Positions 47,020 through 54,920 of a stretch of DNA of 64,000 bases are shown here, one piece after another. The notes under the pieces were generated by a model, which was not told where the DNA came from, ran no database searches, and worked only from the letters and a program-made list of their open reading frames with translations. Within the stretch, counting starts at the first letter, position 1. Each line of letters begins with the position of its first letter. The stretch comes from Bradyrhizobium genosp. L. GTDB lineage: Bacteria > Pseudomonadota > Alphaproteobacteria > Rhizobiales > Xanthobacteraceae. The stretch covers positions 4,960,001-5,024,000 of the forward strand of contig NZ_CP061378.1 in NCBI RefSeq assembly GCF_015624485.1, given 5' to 3'. A program made the translations under genes and the position numbers.

Positions 47020-48423
47020 ATGACGACAATTGACCAGCCCGCCCAGGGGCGCGCCGCGGACATCCTCGCCCGCCTCGACCGACTGCCGGGCACCGCGCAT
47101 GTGTGGAAGCTGATCACGCTGCTCTCGCTCGGCGGCATGTTCGAACTCTACGATCTCTTCATGACCGCCTATGTCGTCCCCGGCCTGATGAAGGCAGGGC
47201 TGCTCAAGGACGTCGCCGTCAGCATTTTCGCCGGCCCGGCGCTGTTCGTGGCGGCGACCTTCACCGGCCTGTTCATCGGCACCTGCGCGTTCGGCTATGT
47301 CGCCGACAAATACGGACGCCGCACGGTCTTCACCTATTCGATGCTGTGGTACAGCGCCGCGACCTTCGTGATGGCGTTCCAGAGCACCGGTCTCGGCGTC
47401 AGCCTGTGGCGCCTGATCGCCGGCATCGGCATCGGCGTGGAGCTGGTCACGATCGACACCTACGTGTCCGAACTGGTTCCCAAGTCGATGCGCGGCCGCG
47501 CCTTCGCCTTCAACCAGGGCGTCATGTTCTCGGTGGTGCCGATCGTGGCATTCGTCGCCTACATGCTGGTGCCGATCAGTCCGTTCGGCCTGGACGGCTG
47601 GCGCTGGGTGGTGCTGATCGGCTCGACCGGCGCGCTGATCGTCTGGTTCATCCGCCGCGCGGTCCCCGAGAGCCCGCGCTGGCTGATCAACCAGGGCCGG
47701 CTCGACGAGGCCGATGCGATCACGACGGAGATCGAGACCAGGGTGCGCCGCGATCTCAACGGCGCGGCGCTGGCGGCGCCCGGGAGCCATGCGGTCGAAA
47801 AGACCGAAGCCACCGGACGGCTCGGCGAGATCTTCGAGCCGGCCTATCGCGGCCGCACCTTCATGCTGATGATCTTCCAGTTCTTCCAGACCTTCGGATT
47901 CTACGGCTTCGCGGCCTGGGTGCCGACCCTGATCGCGCAGCAAACCGGCATCAATGTCGGCGCCAGCCTGCTCTATTCGTTCATCATCGCGATCGCCAAT
48001 CCGTTCGGCCCGCTGCTCGCCATGACCTTCGCCGACAAGTTCGAGCGGAAATGGCAATTGGTCGGCGCCGCCTGCGGCATCGGCATTTTCGGCATGCTGT
48101 TCTCGTATCAGACCACGATGCCGCTGTTGATCCTGTTCGGCGTATTGATCACGCTCGCGAACAACATCCTGTCCTACTCGTTCCACAACTATCAGGCCGA
48201 ATTGTTCCCGGCCCGGATCCGCGCCCGTGCGGTCGGCTTCACCTACTCGCTGAGCCGGCTCAGTGCGATCTTCGCGAGCTTCGTCATCGGCTTCTTCCTG
48301 CAGACCGCGGGCACCAAGGGCGTGTTCGGCTTGATCGCCGCCGCCATGCTCATCGTGGTCGTCGCGATCGCAGGATGGGGCCCGCGCACGCTCGATCGCG
48401 AGCTCGAGGAGATCTCGGGATGA
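47020..48423 (+). CDS. MFS transporter, metabolite:H+ symporter type
   Basis: A 467-residue major-facilitator protein with twelve predicted membrane helices. Family signatures are FGYVADKYGRRTVF (loop 2-3), RLIAGIGIGVELVTID (helix 4), and VPESPRWLINQGRLDEAD before the central loop, which is the sugar/aromatic-acid porter pattern. GGGAGG precedes the ATG at 47020. It is likely a proton symporter for an organic acid or sugar; the substrate cannot be read. Confidence 0.93.
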   Translation: MTTIDQPAQGRAADILARLDRLPGTAHVWKLITLLSLGGMFELYDLFMTAYVVPGLMKAGLLKDVAVSIFAGPALFVAATFTGLFIGTCAFGYVADKYGRRTVFTYSMLWYSAATFVMAFQSTGLGVSLWRLIAGIGIGVELVTIDTYVSELVPKSMRGRAFAFNQGVMFSVVPIVAFVAYMLVPISPFGLDGWRWVVLIGSTGALIVWFIRRAVPESPRWLINQGRLDEADAITTEIETRVRRDLNGAALAAPGSHAVEKTEATGRLGEIFEPAYRGRTFMLMIFQFFQTFGFYGFAAWVPTLIAQQTGINVGASLLYSFIIAIANPFGPLLAMTFADKFERKWQLVGAACGIGIFGMLFSYQTTMPLLILFGVLITLANNILSYSFHNYQAELFPARIRARAVGFTYSLSRLSAIFASFVIGFFLQTAGTKGVFGLIAAAMLIVVVAIAGWGPRTLDRELEEISG

Positions 48424-48492
48424 GGTAGGGCGTCGGCACAGTCGCAGAGACGGCTGGCTTCAGGCCAGCCGTTCTCCGCTGCATGAATTTCC

Positions 48493-49131
48493 CTACTTCA
48501 ACGGCGAATGCGGCGCCGGCAGCATGATGGTGGAGTGCATCTCCTCCAGCAGCAGCGTGCCTTTGCCGAGAAACTCCTGCCAGGCCGGATCCTTCATCGC
48601 GGCACCGCGCGCCTCGGCGCGGGCATTGAGATCGGGGTAGGCCCAGATGTGGCAGACCTCGTTCGGCTGGCCGGAGTCGGTATGCCAGAGGCCCACGATC
48701 TTGGAATATTTTTCGCGCACCGGCATCACGCCGGTGAACAGGTCCTGCCACTGCTTGACGCCGCCGAGCGGCTTGGCGCGGTAGTTGCGGAATTCGTAGA
48801 CGTTGCCGCTCTTGGCCGGCTTGACCGGCGGGATGATCGCATTGAGCAGACGCACGTCCTGGCGCACCAGATGCGGACGGATCGCCGGAATATACTCGCC
48901 GGTCCAGCGCGGGTTCTTGCCGAGCTCGGCGCGCAGCCGCGTCCGTTCGTTGAGATCGGCATAGCTCCACATGTGCATCACCTGGTTGAGCGGGCCGATC
49001 TCGGTGATCCAGTAGCCCTCGAGCTTGCCGAAATTGTCGCCGCGGATCTCGCGCGAGATCGTGCTTGCCGCTTTGACCATTTCGCCGACGGTGCCGGGGC
49101 GCGTCGTGTAGGTGCGCAGCTCATAGATCAT
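48493..49131 (-). CDS. NIPSNAP family protein
   Basis: A 212-residue protein with two tandem NIPSNAP (ferredoxin-like dimeric alpha-beta barrel) domains. Domain 1 starts MIYELRTYTTRPGTVGEMVK and has QVMHMWSYADLNERTRLRAE; domain 2 has VYEFRNYRAKPLGGVKQWQD and EVCHIWAYPDLNARAEARGA. The family often acts as a stress or oxygenase-like small protein, with unclear function. AAGGAGACC precedes the ATG. Downstream of the DsbA-like gene but separated from it by a strong terminator, so likely its own unit. Confidence 0.9.
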   Translation of the reverse strand: MIYELRTYTTRPGTVGEMVKAASTISREIRGDNFGKLEGYWITEIGPLNQVMHMWSYADLNERTRLRAELGKNPRWTGEYIPAIRPHLVRQDVRLLNAIIPPVKPAKSGNVYEFRNYRAKPLGGVKQWQDLFTGVMPVREKYSKIVGLWHTDSGQPNEVCHIWAYPDLNARAEARGAAMKDPAWQEFLGKGTLLLEEMHSTIMLPAPHSPLK

Positions 49132-49173
49132 GATGGTCTCCTTGATCGTTTCTGATTGATGATGTGGACAAAC

Positions 49174-49198
49174 GAAAAAGCCCGGCGCGAGCCGGGCT
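49174..49198 (-). terminator. Rho-independent terminator of the DsbA/FrnE gene
   Basis: Perfect 7-bp GC stem GCCCGGC / GCCGGGC with a GCGA-type loop, followed on the minus strand by five U residues. It lies right after the frnE-like stop and directly before the NIPSNAP leader. Confidence 0.88.
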
Positions 49199-49214
49199 TC
49201 TCGGGGATTGCGGC

Positions 49215-49880
49215 CTATTCCGCCGCCTGCGCGTTGATCTCCTCGGAGACCTGGCGGATGGCACGGGCGAGCTGCTCGGCACCTTGCGCGCCGGACACCG
49301 CGTATTTCTGCGCGAACACGAAGGTCGGCACGCCGGAGATGCCCTTGTCGGAGGCTTCCTGAGCCTGCGCCGACACCAGCGCAACGTCCTCGTCGGTCGC
49401 AAGGCGCTTGCGCACGTCGTCGGCATCGAGCCCGACATCTTTGGCTGCCTGCACCAGCGTGTTGACGTCGGTGAGATCGCCGCCGTCGCGGAAGTACAAT
49501 TCCATCAGCCGCTGCTTCATCTCGGCCGCCTTGCCCTTGGCTTCGGCCCACTGGATCAGGCGGTGGCAGTCGATGGTGTTGGGCTGGCGCTTGACCAAGT
49601 CGGGCCGATAGCTCAGCCCCTCCTCGCCGGCGGCTGCGACGACACGGCCGGCGATGCCCTTGTAGGCCTCGACCGAGCCGAATTTGGCGGTGAGATACTC
49701 GTCCCGGCCGATGCCTTCGCGCGGGATCCAGTTGTTGAGGAAGAACGGCCGCCAGTGCACCTCGACCGGCACGTCGGCGACCTGCTTCAGCGCCTCCTCG
49801 ATGCGGTGCTTGCCGATGTAGCACCAGGGGCAGACGACGTCGGAGACGATATCGAGGCGAAGCGGTTTCAAGTCGCTCAT
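49215..49880 (-). CDS. DsbA family oxidoreductase, FrnE-like
   Basis: A 221-residue thioredoxin-fold protein of the FrnE/2-hydroxychromene-2-carboxylate isomerase group. The redox motif is CPWC (C17-C20) in VSDVVCPWCYIGKHR, followed by the helical insertion and GVPTFVFAQKYAVSGAQGAE, the cis-proline loop. No signal peptide, so it acts in the cytoplasm. Possible role in thiol isomerisation or polyketide-like chemistry; not resolved. It is the upstream neighbour of the XRE regulator, separated by 60 bases. Confidence 0.92.
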   Translation of the reverse strand: MSDLKPLRLDIVSDVVCPWCYIGKHRIEEALKQVADVPVEVHWRPFFLNNWIPREGIGRDEYLTAKFGSVEAYKGIAGRVVAAAGEEGLSYRPDLVKRQPNTIDCHRLIQWAEAKGKAAEMKQRLMELYFRDGGDLTDVNTLVQAAKDVGLDADDVRKRLATDEDVALVSAQAQEASDKGISGVPTFVFAQKYAVSGAQGAEQLARAIRQVSEEINAQAAE

Positions 49881-49943
49881 GGCGGGGCTCCCGGCGCAGA
49901 ATGGAACCCCAAAAGTAGGCCGAAAGCGCCCTCAGGCAAGCCG

Positions 49944-50768
49944 CTATTTCAGACTGGCAGCCATCTGCCGCATCCGTTCCGCAGTGAGTTCGTCGGCCGG
50001 AAAGAAGGTTTCCAGCGCCAGTTCCTGCAAGGTGATGTCGACCGGCGTGCCGAACACCATGGTGGTCGAGATGAAGCTCAGCACCTCGCCATTGTGGCGC
50101 AGCTTGAACGGAAGCGCGACGTTGTTGTCGGCGGTGATCGGGGCCGATCGTGCCGGGATCGGATAGGATTTCAGATCCTGATAGAGCTTGATCAGCTCTG
50201 GATCGGCGGTGGCCTCGCATTGCCGGTGCAAGCGCTCCAAAAGATGCGCGGCCCATTCCGGCAAATTGACGGTGCGCGGCGCCAGGCCTTCGGGATGGAA
50301 GGCGAGACGCAGGATGTTGAAGGGCTGGCCGAGCAGCCGCTCCGGCACGCCATCGAGCAGCGGCGCCACCATGCGATTGGCGGAGACCAGATTGTAGTGC
50401 CGGTCATAGGCCAGCGCCGGATTGGGCTCATGCGCCTTCAGCACCAGGTTGATCGCCTCGCGCGCCGATTTCAGCGCGGGATCGTCCAGCGCGCGCTGCG
50501 GGAATGCAGGCGCGAAACCCGCGGCGACCAGCAGCACGTTGCGTTCGCGTAAGGGCACGTCGAGGCGCTCCGCAAGTTTGAGGACCATGTCGCGCGACGG
50601 CGCCGAGCGGCCGGTCTCGACAAAGCTCAAGTGTCGCGCCGAGATCTCGGCATCGACAGCGAGATCGAGCTGGCTGAGATGGCGGCGCTGCCGCCATCCG
50701 CGCAGGTGCTCGCCAATATGGACGGGTTTGGCGGGCTCGGCCCAAAGCGTGGATGCATGTGCGTTCAT
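49944..50768 (-). CDS. XRE family regulator with MmyB-like ligand domain
   Basis: A 274-residue protein with an N-terminal lambda-repressor-type helix-turn-helix (IGEHLRGWRQRRHLSQLDLA through SARHLSFVETGRSAPSRDMV) and a C-terminal PAS-like MmyB domain (LAYDRHYNLVSANRMVAPLL; TADNNVALPFKLRHNGEVLS). This pairing occurs in regulators that sense a small hydrophobic or fatty-acid-like ligand. It is divergent from two small membrane-protein genes and upstream of the DsbA-like gene; regulation of either is possible. Confidence 0.9.
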   Translation of the reverse strand: MNAHASTLWAEPAKPVHIGEHLRGWRQRRHLSQLDLAVDAEISARHLSFVETGRSAPSRDMVLKLAERLDVPLRERNVLLVAAGFAPAFPQRALDDPALKSAREAINLVLKAHEPNPALAYDRHYNLVSANRMVAPLLDGVPERLLGQPFNILRLAFHPEGLAPRTVNLPEWAAHLLERLHRQCEATADPELIKLYQDLKSYPIPARSAPITADNNVALPFKLRHNGEVLSFISTTMVFGTPVDITLQELALETFFPADELTAERMRQMAASLK

Positions 50769-50868
50769 GCTGCAAAACCTACCATGCGGATTTCGTGCCT
50801 TCCATTACGCCTGAGGTAATCGAATTGGCGCGCAGGGTGGCTCATCTTCCCCGGCACAGGAGATGACC

Positions 50869-51087
50869 ATGCTGATGCTGCCCCTCATCCGCGCTGCCGC
50901 TGTCCTGATCCCGTGGCTGATCCATCTGGCCACCTGGCTGGTCGCGCGCTCGCTCAACATGCCGCAGCCGCTCGTCCACGCGACCGGCCTGTTCGTGTTC
51001 GCGCAGGTCTACGAAGCGGAGATGAAGGTCGGCAAGGCGCTGTGTCCGCTCCGGCTGCGGCGCCAGCTGCAGTCCTGGTTCCGCTGA
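50869..51087 (+). CDS. Small membrane-associated hypothetical protein
   Basis: A 72-residue protein from the ATG at 50869 (MLMLPLIRAAAVLIPWLIHL). The AGGAG site then lies at a normal six-base distance, whereas the in-frame ATG at 50863 would directly abut it. One or two hydrophobic segments (RAAAVLIPWLIHLATWLVA and ATGLFVFAQVYEA), ending in a basic tail LRLRRQLQSWFR. Followed after 30 bases by another membrane-protein gene, likely an operon. Confidence 0.65.
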   Translation: MLMLPLIRAAAVLIPWLIHLATWLVARSLNMPQPLVHATGLFVFAQVYEAEMKVGKALCPLRLRRQLQSWFR

Positions 51088-51117
51088 GAAACCCAACCCA
51101 ACGAGAGGAGACCTGCC

Positions 51118-51516
51118 ATGATCCATCCATCCCCCTTGCTGCGCCGCGCCTTGCTTGCCGACGCCGTCTTCAGCGGCCTATCGGCGATTGCAATGGTGCT
51201 CGATGCGAGCGCTCTTGCCTCGCTACTGAGCCTCCCCGAAGCGCTGTTGTACGAGACCGGCCTGTTCCTGGTCGCCTACACTGCGCTGGTCGGCTGGCTC
51301 GGCACCCGCGCCGCGATGCCGAAGCCGCTGGTGATGCTGGTGGTCGCCGGCAATGCCGCCTGGACGCTCGTCAGCATCGCGCTGCTGTTCTCGGGCGCGG
51401 TGGCGCCGAACCTGCTCGGGATCGCCGTGATCGTGGCGCAAGCGATTGCCACCGGCGTGTTCGCAGAGCTGCAATATGTCGGATTGCGAAGGAGCGCGGG
51501 TGTGGTGGCGGCGTAA
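51118..51516 (+). CDS. Four-helix membrane hypothetical protein
   Basis: A 132-residue protein with four predicted membrane helices (about 15-35, 45-65, 70-95, 100-120) and short loops. GAGAGGAGACC precedes the ATG at 51118. Composition resembles small DUF-type inner-membrane proteins of Rhizobiales. Function unknown. Downstream of the small membrane gene and divergent from the XRE regulator. Confidence 0.78.
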   Translation: MIHPSPLLRRALLADAVFSGLSAIAMVLDASALASLLSLPEALLYETGLFLVAYTALVGWLGTRAAMPKPLVMLVVAGNAAWTLVSIALLFSGAVAPNLLGIAVIVAQAIATGVFAELQYVGLRRSAGVVAA

Positions 51517-51523
51517 GCACCGG

Positions 51524-51632
51524 CGTCATTCCGGGGCGCGCCATTTGGCGCGAGCCCGGAATCCATTTCGCCGCAGAGGTTATGGCCCGATGGATTCCGG
51601 GTTCTCGCCAAGAGGCGAGCCCCGGAATGACG
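51524..51632. repeat. Dispersed palindromic repeat, CGTCATTCCGGGGC type
   Basis: Outer arms CGTCATTCCGGGGCGCGCC and GAGCCCCGGAATGACG, inner pair CCCGGAATCCAT and ATGGATTCCGGG. Same family as 45391-45488. It lies between convergent genes and overlaps the last 53 bases of the globin gene, supplying its C-terminal residues and stop codon. Confidence 0.88.
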
Positions 51633-52077
51633 AGGATTTTCGTCTGTATCGCTCCCCAACCCCGAGCATCACGCCCTGCCCGCTGGCGACGCCCATCTCG
51701 AGGCTGGACGCAATACGGCGGGCGCGCTCGATGAAATGTGTCGCCGCGACTGGCGGGCACAGTTCCTGCGCGGTCGTCTCGAACAGCTGGAGCCAGCGGT
51801 CGAAATGCGCGGCGTCGACCGGAAGCCGCATATGCTTGACCATCGGCGTGCCGTGATAGCGACCGGTCATCAGCGCGACCGAGGACCAGAACGCACACAT
51901 CTGCGCCAGATGCGGCTCCCAGTCGGTGATCCTGGCTTCGAACACCGGCGCCAGCATCGGATCGCTGCGAACCCTGGCATAGAAGCCGTGCACCAGGCGT
52001 TCGATCATGGCCTCGGTGATCCCGGTCCGCCCGACAATCTCGGCCGTGATCTGCTCGCGGCGCTCTGCCTCCGCCAT
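51580..52077 (-). CDS. Group III truncated haemoglobin
   Basis: A 165-residue globin of the group III (C/P) truncated class. The start is the ATG at 52077 (MAEAERREQI) with GGGAGACC upstream. Family features are VHGFYARVRSDPMLAPVFE, CAFWSSVALMTGRYHGTPM and the proximal histidine in MVKHMRL, then AHFDRWLQLFETTAQEL. Such globins scavenge or sense nitric oxide or oxygen. The last 18 residues (RKSSSFRGSPLGENPESIGP) are encoded inside a dispersed palindrome and are probably a recent extension. Divergent from an Rrf2 regulator gene, with a symmetric NsrR-like site between them. Confidence 0.92.
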   Translation of the reverse strand: MAEAERREQITAEIVGRTGITEAMIERLVHGFYARVRSDPMLAPVFEARITDWEPHLAQMCAFWSSVALMTGRYHGTPMVKHMRLPVDAAHFDRWLQLFETTAQELCPPVAATHFIERARRIASSLEMGVASGQGVMLGVGERYRRKSSSFRGSPLGENPESIGP

Positions 52078-52088
52078 TGCGGTCTCCC

Positions 52089-52115
52089 TAAATGGGTATT
52101 TCAAATACCTATTTA
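52089..52115. promoter_or_regulatory. NsrR-like palindromic operator
   Basis: A 27-base near-perfect palindrome: 13-base arms (52089-52101 and 52103-52115) match at 12 of 13 positions around a central C. The core TATTTCAAATAC resembles the known NsrR box, in which ATTT and AAAT half-sites flank a central C. It lies twelve bases before the globin start and 46 bases before the Rrf2 start, so one site could repress both. Confidence 0.78.
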
Positions 52116-52160
52116 GCCGGCTATACCGGATCTGCCAAGCCGGCATAGCGAGGGGCATCC

Positions 52161-52586
52161 ATGCGCCTGACGTCGTTCACCGATTTTGCGCTGCGCGCCC
52201 TGATGCGGCTGGCCGGCGAGCCGGATCGCTGGTTTGCCACCGGAGAGATCGCGGCCGAGTTCGGCATCTCCCGCAACCATCTCGCCAAGGTGGTGCGCGA
52301 CCTCGCGGGATCAGGCTTCATCGCGACCCAGCGCGGCGCCGGCGGAGGCTTTGCGCTGGCGCGGCCGCCACAGGCGATCACGCTCGGCGCGGTGGTGCGC
52401 GCGCTCGAAGGCGACAGTGCGCTGGTGGAATGTTTCGGAGAGGATGGCGGCGATTGCGTGCTGCTGCCGCGCTGCCGGTTGAAGGCAAAGCTCGCGGCGG
52501 CGCGCGAGGCCTTCATGCGCGAGCTCGACGGAACGACGCTGGCGGAGTGCGCTTACGTGCCGCGCAATCCGAAACGAGTTGCGTAG
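52161..52586 (+). CDS. Rrf2 family regulator, NsrR-like
   Basis: A 141-residue winged-helix regulator of the Rrf2 family. The DNA-binding part is FTDFALRALMRLAGEPDRWF and TGEIAAEFGISRNHLAKVVR, then a wing FIATQRGAGGGFAL. Three cysteines (C91, C99, C105, in VECFGEDGG and DCVLLPRCRLK) are placed as Fe-S ligands, as in NsrR (C91, C96, C102). Destruction of such a cluster by nitric oxide relieves repression. The adjacent palindrome and divergent globin gene support an NO-responsive role; this is inference. Confidence 0.93.
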   Translation: MRLTSFTDFALRALMRLAGEPDRWFATGEIAAEFGISRNHLAKVVRDLAGSGFIATQRGAGGGFALARPPQAITLGAVVRALEGDSALVECFGEDGGDCVLLPRCRLKAKLAAAREAFMRELDGTTLAECAYVPRNPKRVA

Positions 52587-52669
52587 GGTGGGCAAAGGCG
52601 CGCAGCGACGTGCCCACCATCCACGCCGTGTTCGTGATGGTGGGCACGCTTACGCTTTGCCCACCCTAC
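52583..52669. repeat. Dispersed palindromic repeat, GTAGGGTGGGCAAAGGCG type
   Basis: Inverted repeat with outer arms GTAGGGTGGGCAAAGGCG and CGCTTTGCCCACCCTAC, inner GTGCCCACCATC / GATGGTGGGCAC. Related to the element at 33260-33344. It separates the convergent Rrf2 and SET-domain genes and overlaps the last bases of the Rrf2 gene. Confidence 0.88.
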
Positions 52670-52678
52670 GGCATCCCG

Positions 52679-53326
52679 CTAAGCGTGCAGCAGCCGCGAT
52701 GACGCGCGCTTCGAAGGCGCCTTCTTGGCCGATGGCCCTGTCAGGCTGTGGCCGTTGAGGTGCTTGCCGTTGGCCTTGGCACCATTGCTCGCCGCCTTGG
52801 CCTTCCGTGCCTTGGCCCGCTCCTCGGCGAGCTTTTCGGCCTTGCGCTTGGCTTTCCGCTCGGCCTTTTCCTTCAGCCGCGCCCGCTCCGCCCGCGCCTC
52901 GGCGCGCTGCTTCTTGCGCTTCCGCTCGCAGGAATCGCATTTGCAGCCGATCGGCTTCAGATAGGCTTTGAAATAGTCGGTGCCGTAGTCGTAGTTGATC
53001 TCATCGCCCGGCTCGATGTTCTTGATGGCGCGGATGAACACCTTGCGCTTGCGCGGGCGAACGTCGGATTCCGCGTTCGGCCGGCAGGAATGATTGATGT
53101 AGCGGGCAACGTTCTCGCGGACCGAGCCGTCGATGGTCCAGCGATTGGTCAGCTCGAACAGATATTTGTTCTCGATCGCGTCCTCATCCTTCTTCTTGGA
53201 ATCGAGGATCGGCCCGAAATAGCGGACGATCTTGTCGCCTTTCTTGATCGGCTTGGTGGCGAAGAGGCCGAGGCCGGTCTTGGAACGGCCGACGCGATAG
53301 GGTTTGTGCGATGATATCGTGGGCAT
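52679..53326 (-). CDS. SET-domain protein methyltransferase with histone H1-like tail
   Basis: A 215-residue protein with a SET lysine-methyltransferase domain (about 10-125): GLGLFATKPIKKGDKIVRYF, YINHSCRPNAES (the NHSC motif), GDEINYDYGTDYF, then a post-SET zinc motif IGCKCDSCERKRKK. The final 80 residues are a Lys/Ala/Arg-rich stretch (RLKEKAERKAKRKAEKLAEE, ANGKHLNGHS) like bacterial histone H1-type tails, suited to DNA binding or to being a self-methylation target. Target protein unknown. Confidence 0.9.
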   Translation of the reverse strand: MPTISSHKPYRVGRSKTGLGLFATKPIKKGDKIVRYFGPILDSKKKDEDAIENKYLFELTNRWTIDGSVRENVARYINHSCRPNAESDVRPRKRKVFIRAIKNIEPGDEINYDYGTDYFKAYLKPIGCKCDSCERKRKKQRAEARAERARLKEKAERKAKRKAEKLAEERAKARKAKAASNGAKANGKHLNGHSLTGPSAKKAPSKRASSRLLHA

Positions 53327-53480
53327 GACGATCGAGGTGACGGCACGCGAGGTGCACGCGACAAAAGTTGCGAAGGCGCCCTTCTAGGACGATTCCGCGC
53401 GGCTGTCAGGTGTTTCCCGCGTGTCCGTTGAACCTTCCCCAGATTGCATATGTCAGACACAGGTAACGTTGGGATCGGCG

Positions 53481-54083
53481 ATGAAATACCTTGCAATTGC
53501 AACAGCAATGATGGCGCTGGCTGACGCAAGCCCAGGTCAGGCCGGTGCTGAAACAATCAGCAGCTCCTACACCTCGACCGCGCCGAAGGACTGCCGCACG
53601 ATCGGCAAGCCCGACGAAGAGAGCGGCAGCAGCACCCGCCTTTGCCCGGGAAAACACAGTTTTGTGGTGCTGGTCAGCGAAGGCGATCTGCGCGAAGTGG
53701 TCTCGGTCGGCCGTAACCGTGCGGCCGCGGCCGAGGAACCGGCCGCAAAGGCCTGGTTCGGGCCGTTCAGCTCGACCGGCGACACCGTCGAATGGCGCGC
53801 GGCCGGCCAAAAGCCCTTCGCGATCATCCAGCGCTGGCTAATTGCCGACAACAGCGAGCAGGACAAGCGCGGCGGTCCCATCTCGCGGGCGATGCTCGCC
53901 GTGACGCGACTACCGCCCGGCGCGGTCTGTCACGTCGCCTATGTCGATGTCGCGGCCAATCCCAACGCCAACGAACTGGCGCGGCAGGCCGCCGACGAAT
54001 TCGCCCGCGACTTCAAATGCGGCGAGGACAAGGTGAGGACGATCGGCCAGAGCGGCAGGACCACGTCGCTGGTGAAGCGCTAG
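53481..54083 (+). CDS. Hypothetical exported protein, 200 residues
   Basis: Start chosen at ATG 53481 (MKYLAIATAMMALADASPGQ), which gives a signal peptide ending near AGA (residue 24); an upstream open frame has no such signal. The mature protein has DCRTIGKPDEESGSS, LVSEGDLREVVSVGRNR, KPFAIIQRWLIADNSEQ and GAVCHVAYVDVAANPNANEL, with three or four cysteines. No domain recognised. It overlaps the convergent TetR gene by four bases at the stop codons. Confidence 0.75.
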   Translation: MKYLAIATAMMALADASPGQAGAETISSSYTSTAPKDCRTIGKPDEESGSSTRLCPGKHSFVVLVSEGDLREVVSVGRNRAAAAEEPAAKAWFGPFSSTGDTVEWRAAGQKPFAIIQRWLIADNSEQDKRGGPISRAMLAVTRLPPGAVCHVAYVDVAANPNANELARQAADEFARDFKCGEDKVRTIGQSGRTTSLVKR

Positions 54084-54805
54084 CAGACGCCCGGCGGGCG
54101 CGGCATCGAACCCTTCAGCATTGCCTCGAACAGCATGTCGAGCGTGGTGCCGGGCGGCATCCGCTTCAGCACGTCGGTCAGCCGCCCGTCGAGCAGCAGC
54201 ATGGTGAAGCCGTGGACCAGCGACCAGGCGCGCACGATCGCCGCGGCCTGATCGAGCGACAGCCTGCTCTCCTCGATCTGCTCCTGGCGGCTCTCGCCGA
54301 TCGAGCCGGCGAGGCCGGCGAACGATGTGTTGGCCGCCTCGTGCAGCGAAGGCCGGGTCATGTCGAGCCGCTCGGTGCGGAACATCAGCCCGTACATGCC
54401 GGGATGGGCCTGCGCATAGGTGACGTAGGCTTTGGCGCGCGCCAGCCCCTTTTCCATCGCAGTCGTGCCGCTGGCGCCGGCCGCGATCATCGCGTCGTTG
54501 AACTGGCGGAAGCCGATCGCAGCGAGTTCGCTGACGAGCCCGGTGAGATCGCCGAAATGATGCGTCGGCGCTGCGTGCGACACGCCGGCCTCGCGCGCCA
54601 CCGCGCGCAATGTCAGCCCCGATAGCCCGTCACGCTCGAGCACCTGCTCGGCCGCCTTCAGCAGCGCCTCGTGCAGGTCGCCGTGATGATACGGCGCATC
54701 GCTCGCCCGTCGACGCTGGACCGGGCGGTCGGCGGCCTTGCGTGCAGCCTGGCTCCGTGCCGGAGCGGGTCGGGTCGCCTTGTTTTCCCTGGATAATCTA
54801 GCCAT
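54080..54805 (-). CDS. TetR family regulator with WHG-type C-terminal domain
   Basis: A 241-residue repressor. The helix-turn-helix is YHHGDLHEALLKAAEQVLER then LTLRAVAREAGVSHAAPTHH with FGDLTGLVSELAAIG, and the C-terminal domain belongs to the WHG type (YGLMFRTERLDMTRPSLHEA). AAGGTGACGC precedes the ATG. It is divergent from the carotenoid oxygenase gene; two near-identical pairs of ATCTTTAC/GTAAAGAT operators lie at that promoter and at 56524-56593, so it very likely controls both. Inducer unknown, perhaps an apocarotenoid or aromatic substrate. Confidence 0.92.
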   Translation of the reverse strand: MARLSRENKATRPAPARSQAARKAADRPVQRRRASDAPYHHGDLHEALLKAAEQVLERDGLSGLTLRAVAREAGVSHAAPTHHFGDLTGLVSELAAIGFRQFNDAMIAAGASGTTAMEKGLARAKAYVTYAQAHPGMYGLMFRTERLDMTRPSLHEAANTSFAGLAGSIGESRQEQIEESRLSLDQAAAIVRAWSLVHGFTMLLLDGRLTDVLKRMPPGTTLDMLFEAMLKGSMPRPPGVC

Positions 54806-54827
54806 GCGTCACCTTATATGACGCAAT

Positions 54828-54898
54828 TTTTACACTGTAAAGATTTTGCTTGACGATCGACGAGATCGCCTCTAATGCTATCTTTACGATGTAAAGAT
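54828..54898 (+). promoter_or_regulatory. Promoter of the carotenoid oxygenase gene with two TetR operators
   Basis: Operator A (54828-54842) is TTTTACACTGTAAAG, a palindrome of TTTACA and TGTAAA around a central C. Operator B (54880-54898) is ATCTTTAC-GAT-GTAAAGAT, with perfect 8-bp arms. Between them lie -35 TTGACG (54850-54855) and -10 TAATGC (54873-54878), spaced by 17 bases. The sites flank the promoter on both sides, so a bound TetR pair would block it. Operator A is also 23 bases from the tetR start. Confidence 0.82.
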
Positions 54899-54920
54899 GA
54901 AAATGGCAGGGAGACGCGGC

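Noticed and set aside
52583..52669. The palindromic repeats as CRISPR or insertion-sequence remnants.
   Set aside because: They are single inverted repeats without spacers, target duplications or transposase, and match dispersed Rhizobiales-type intergenic elements.
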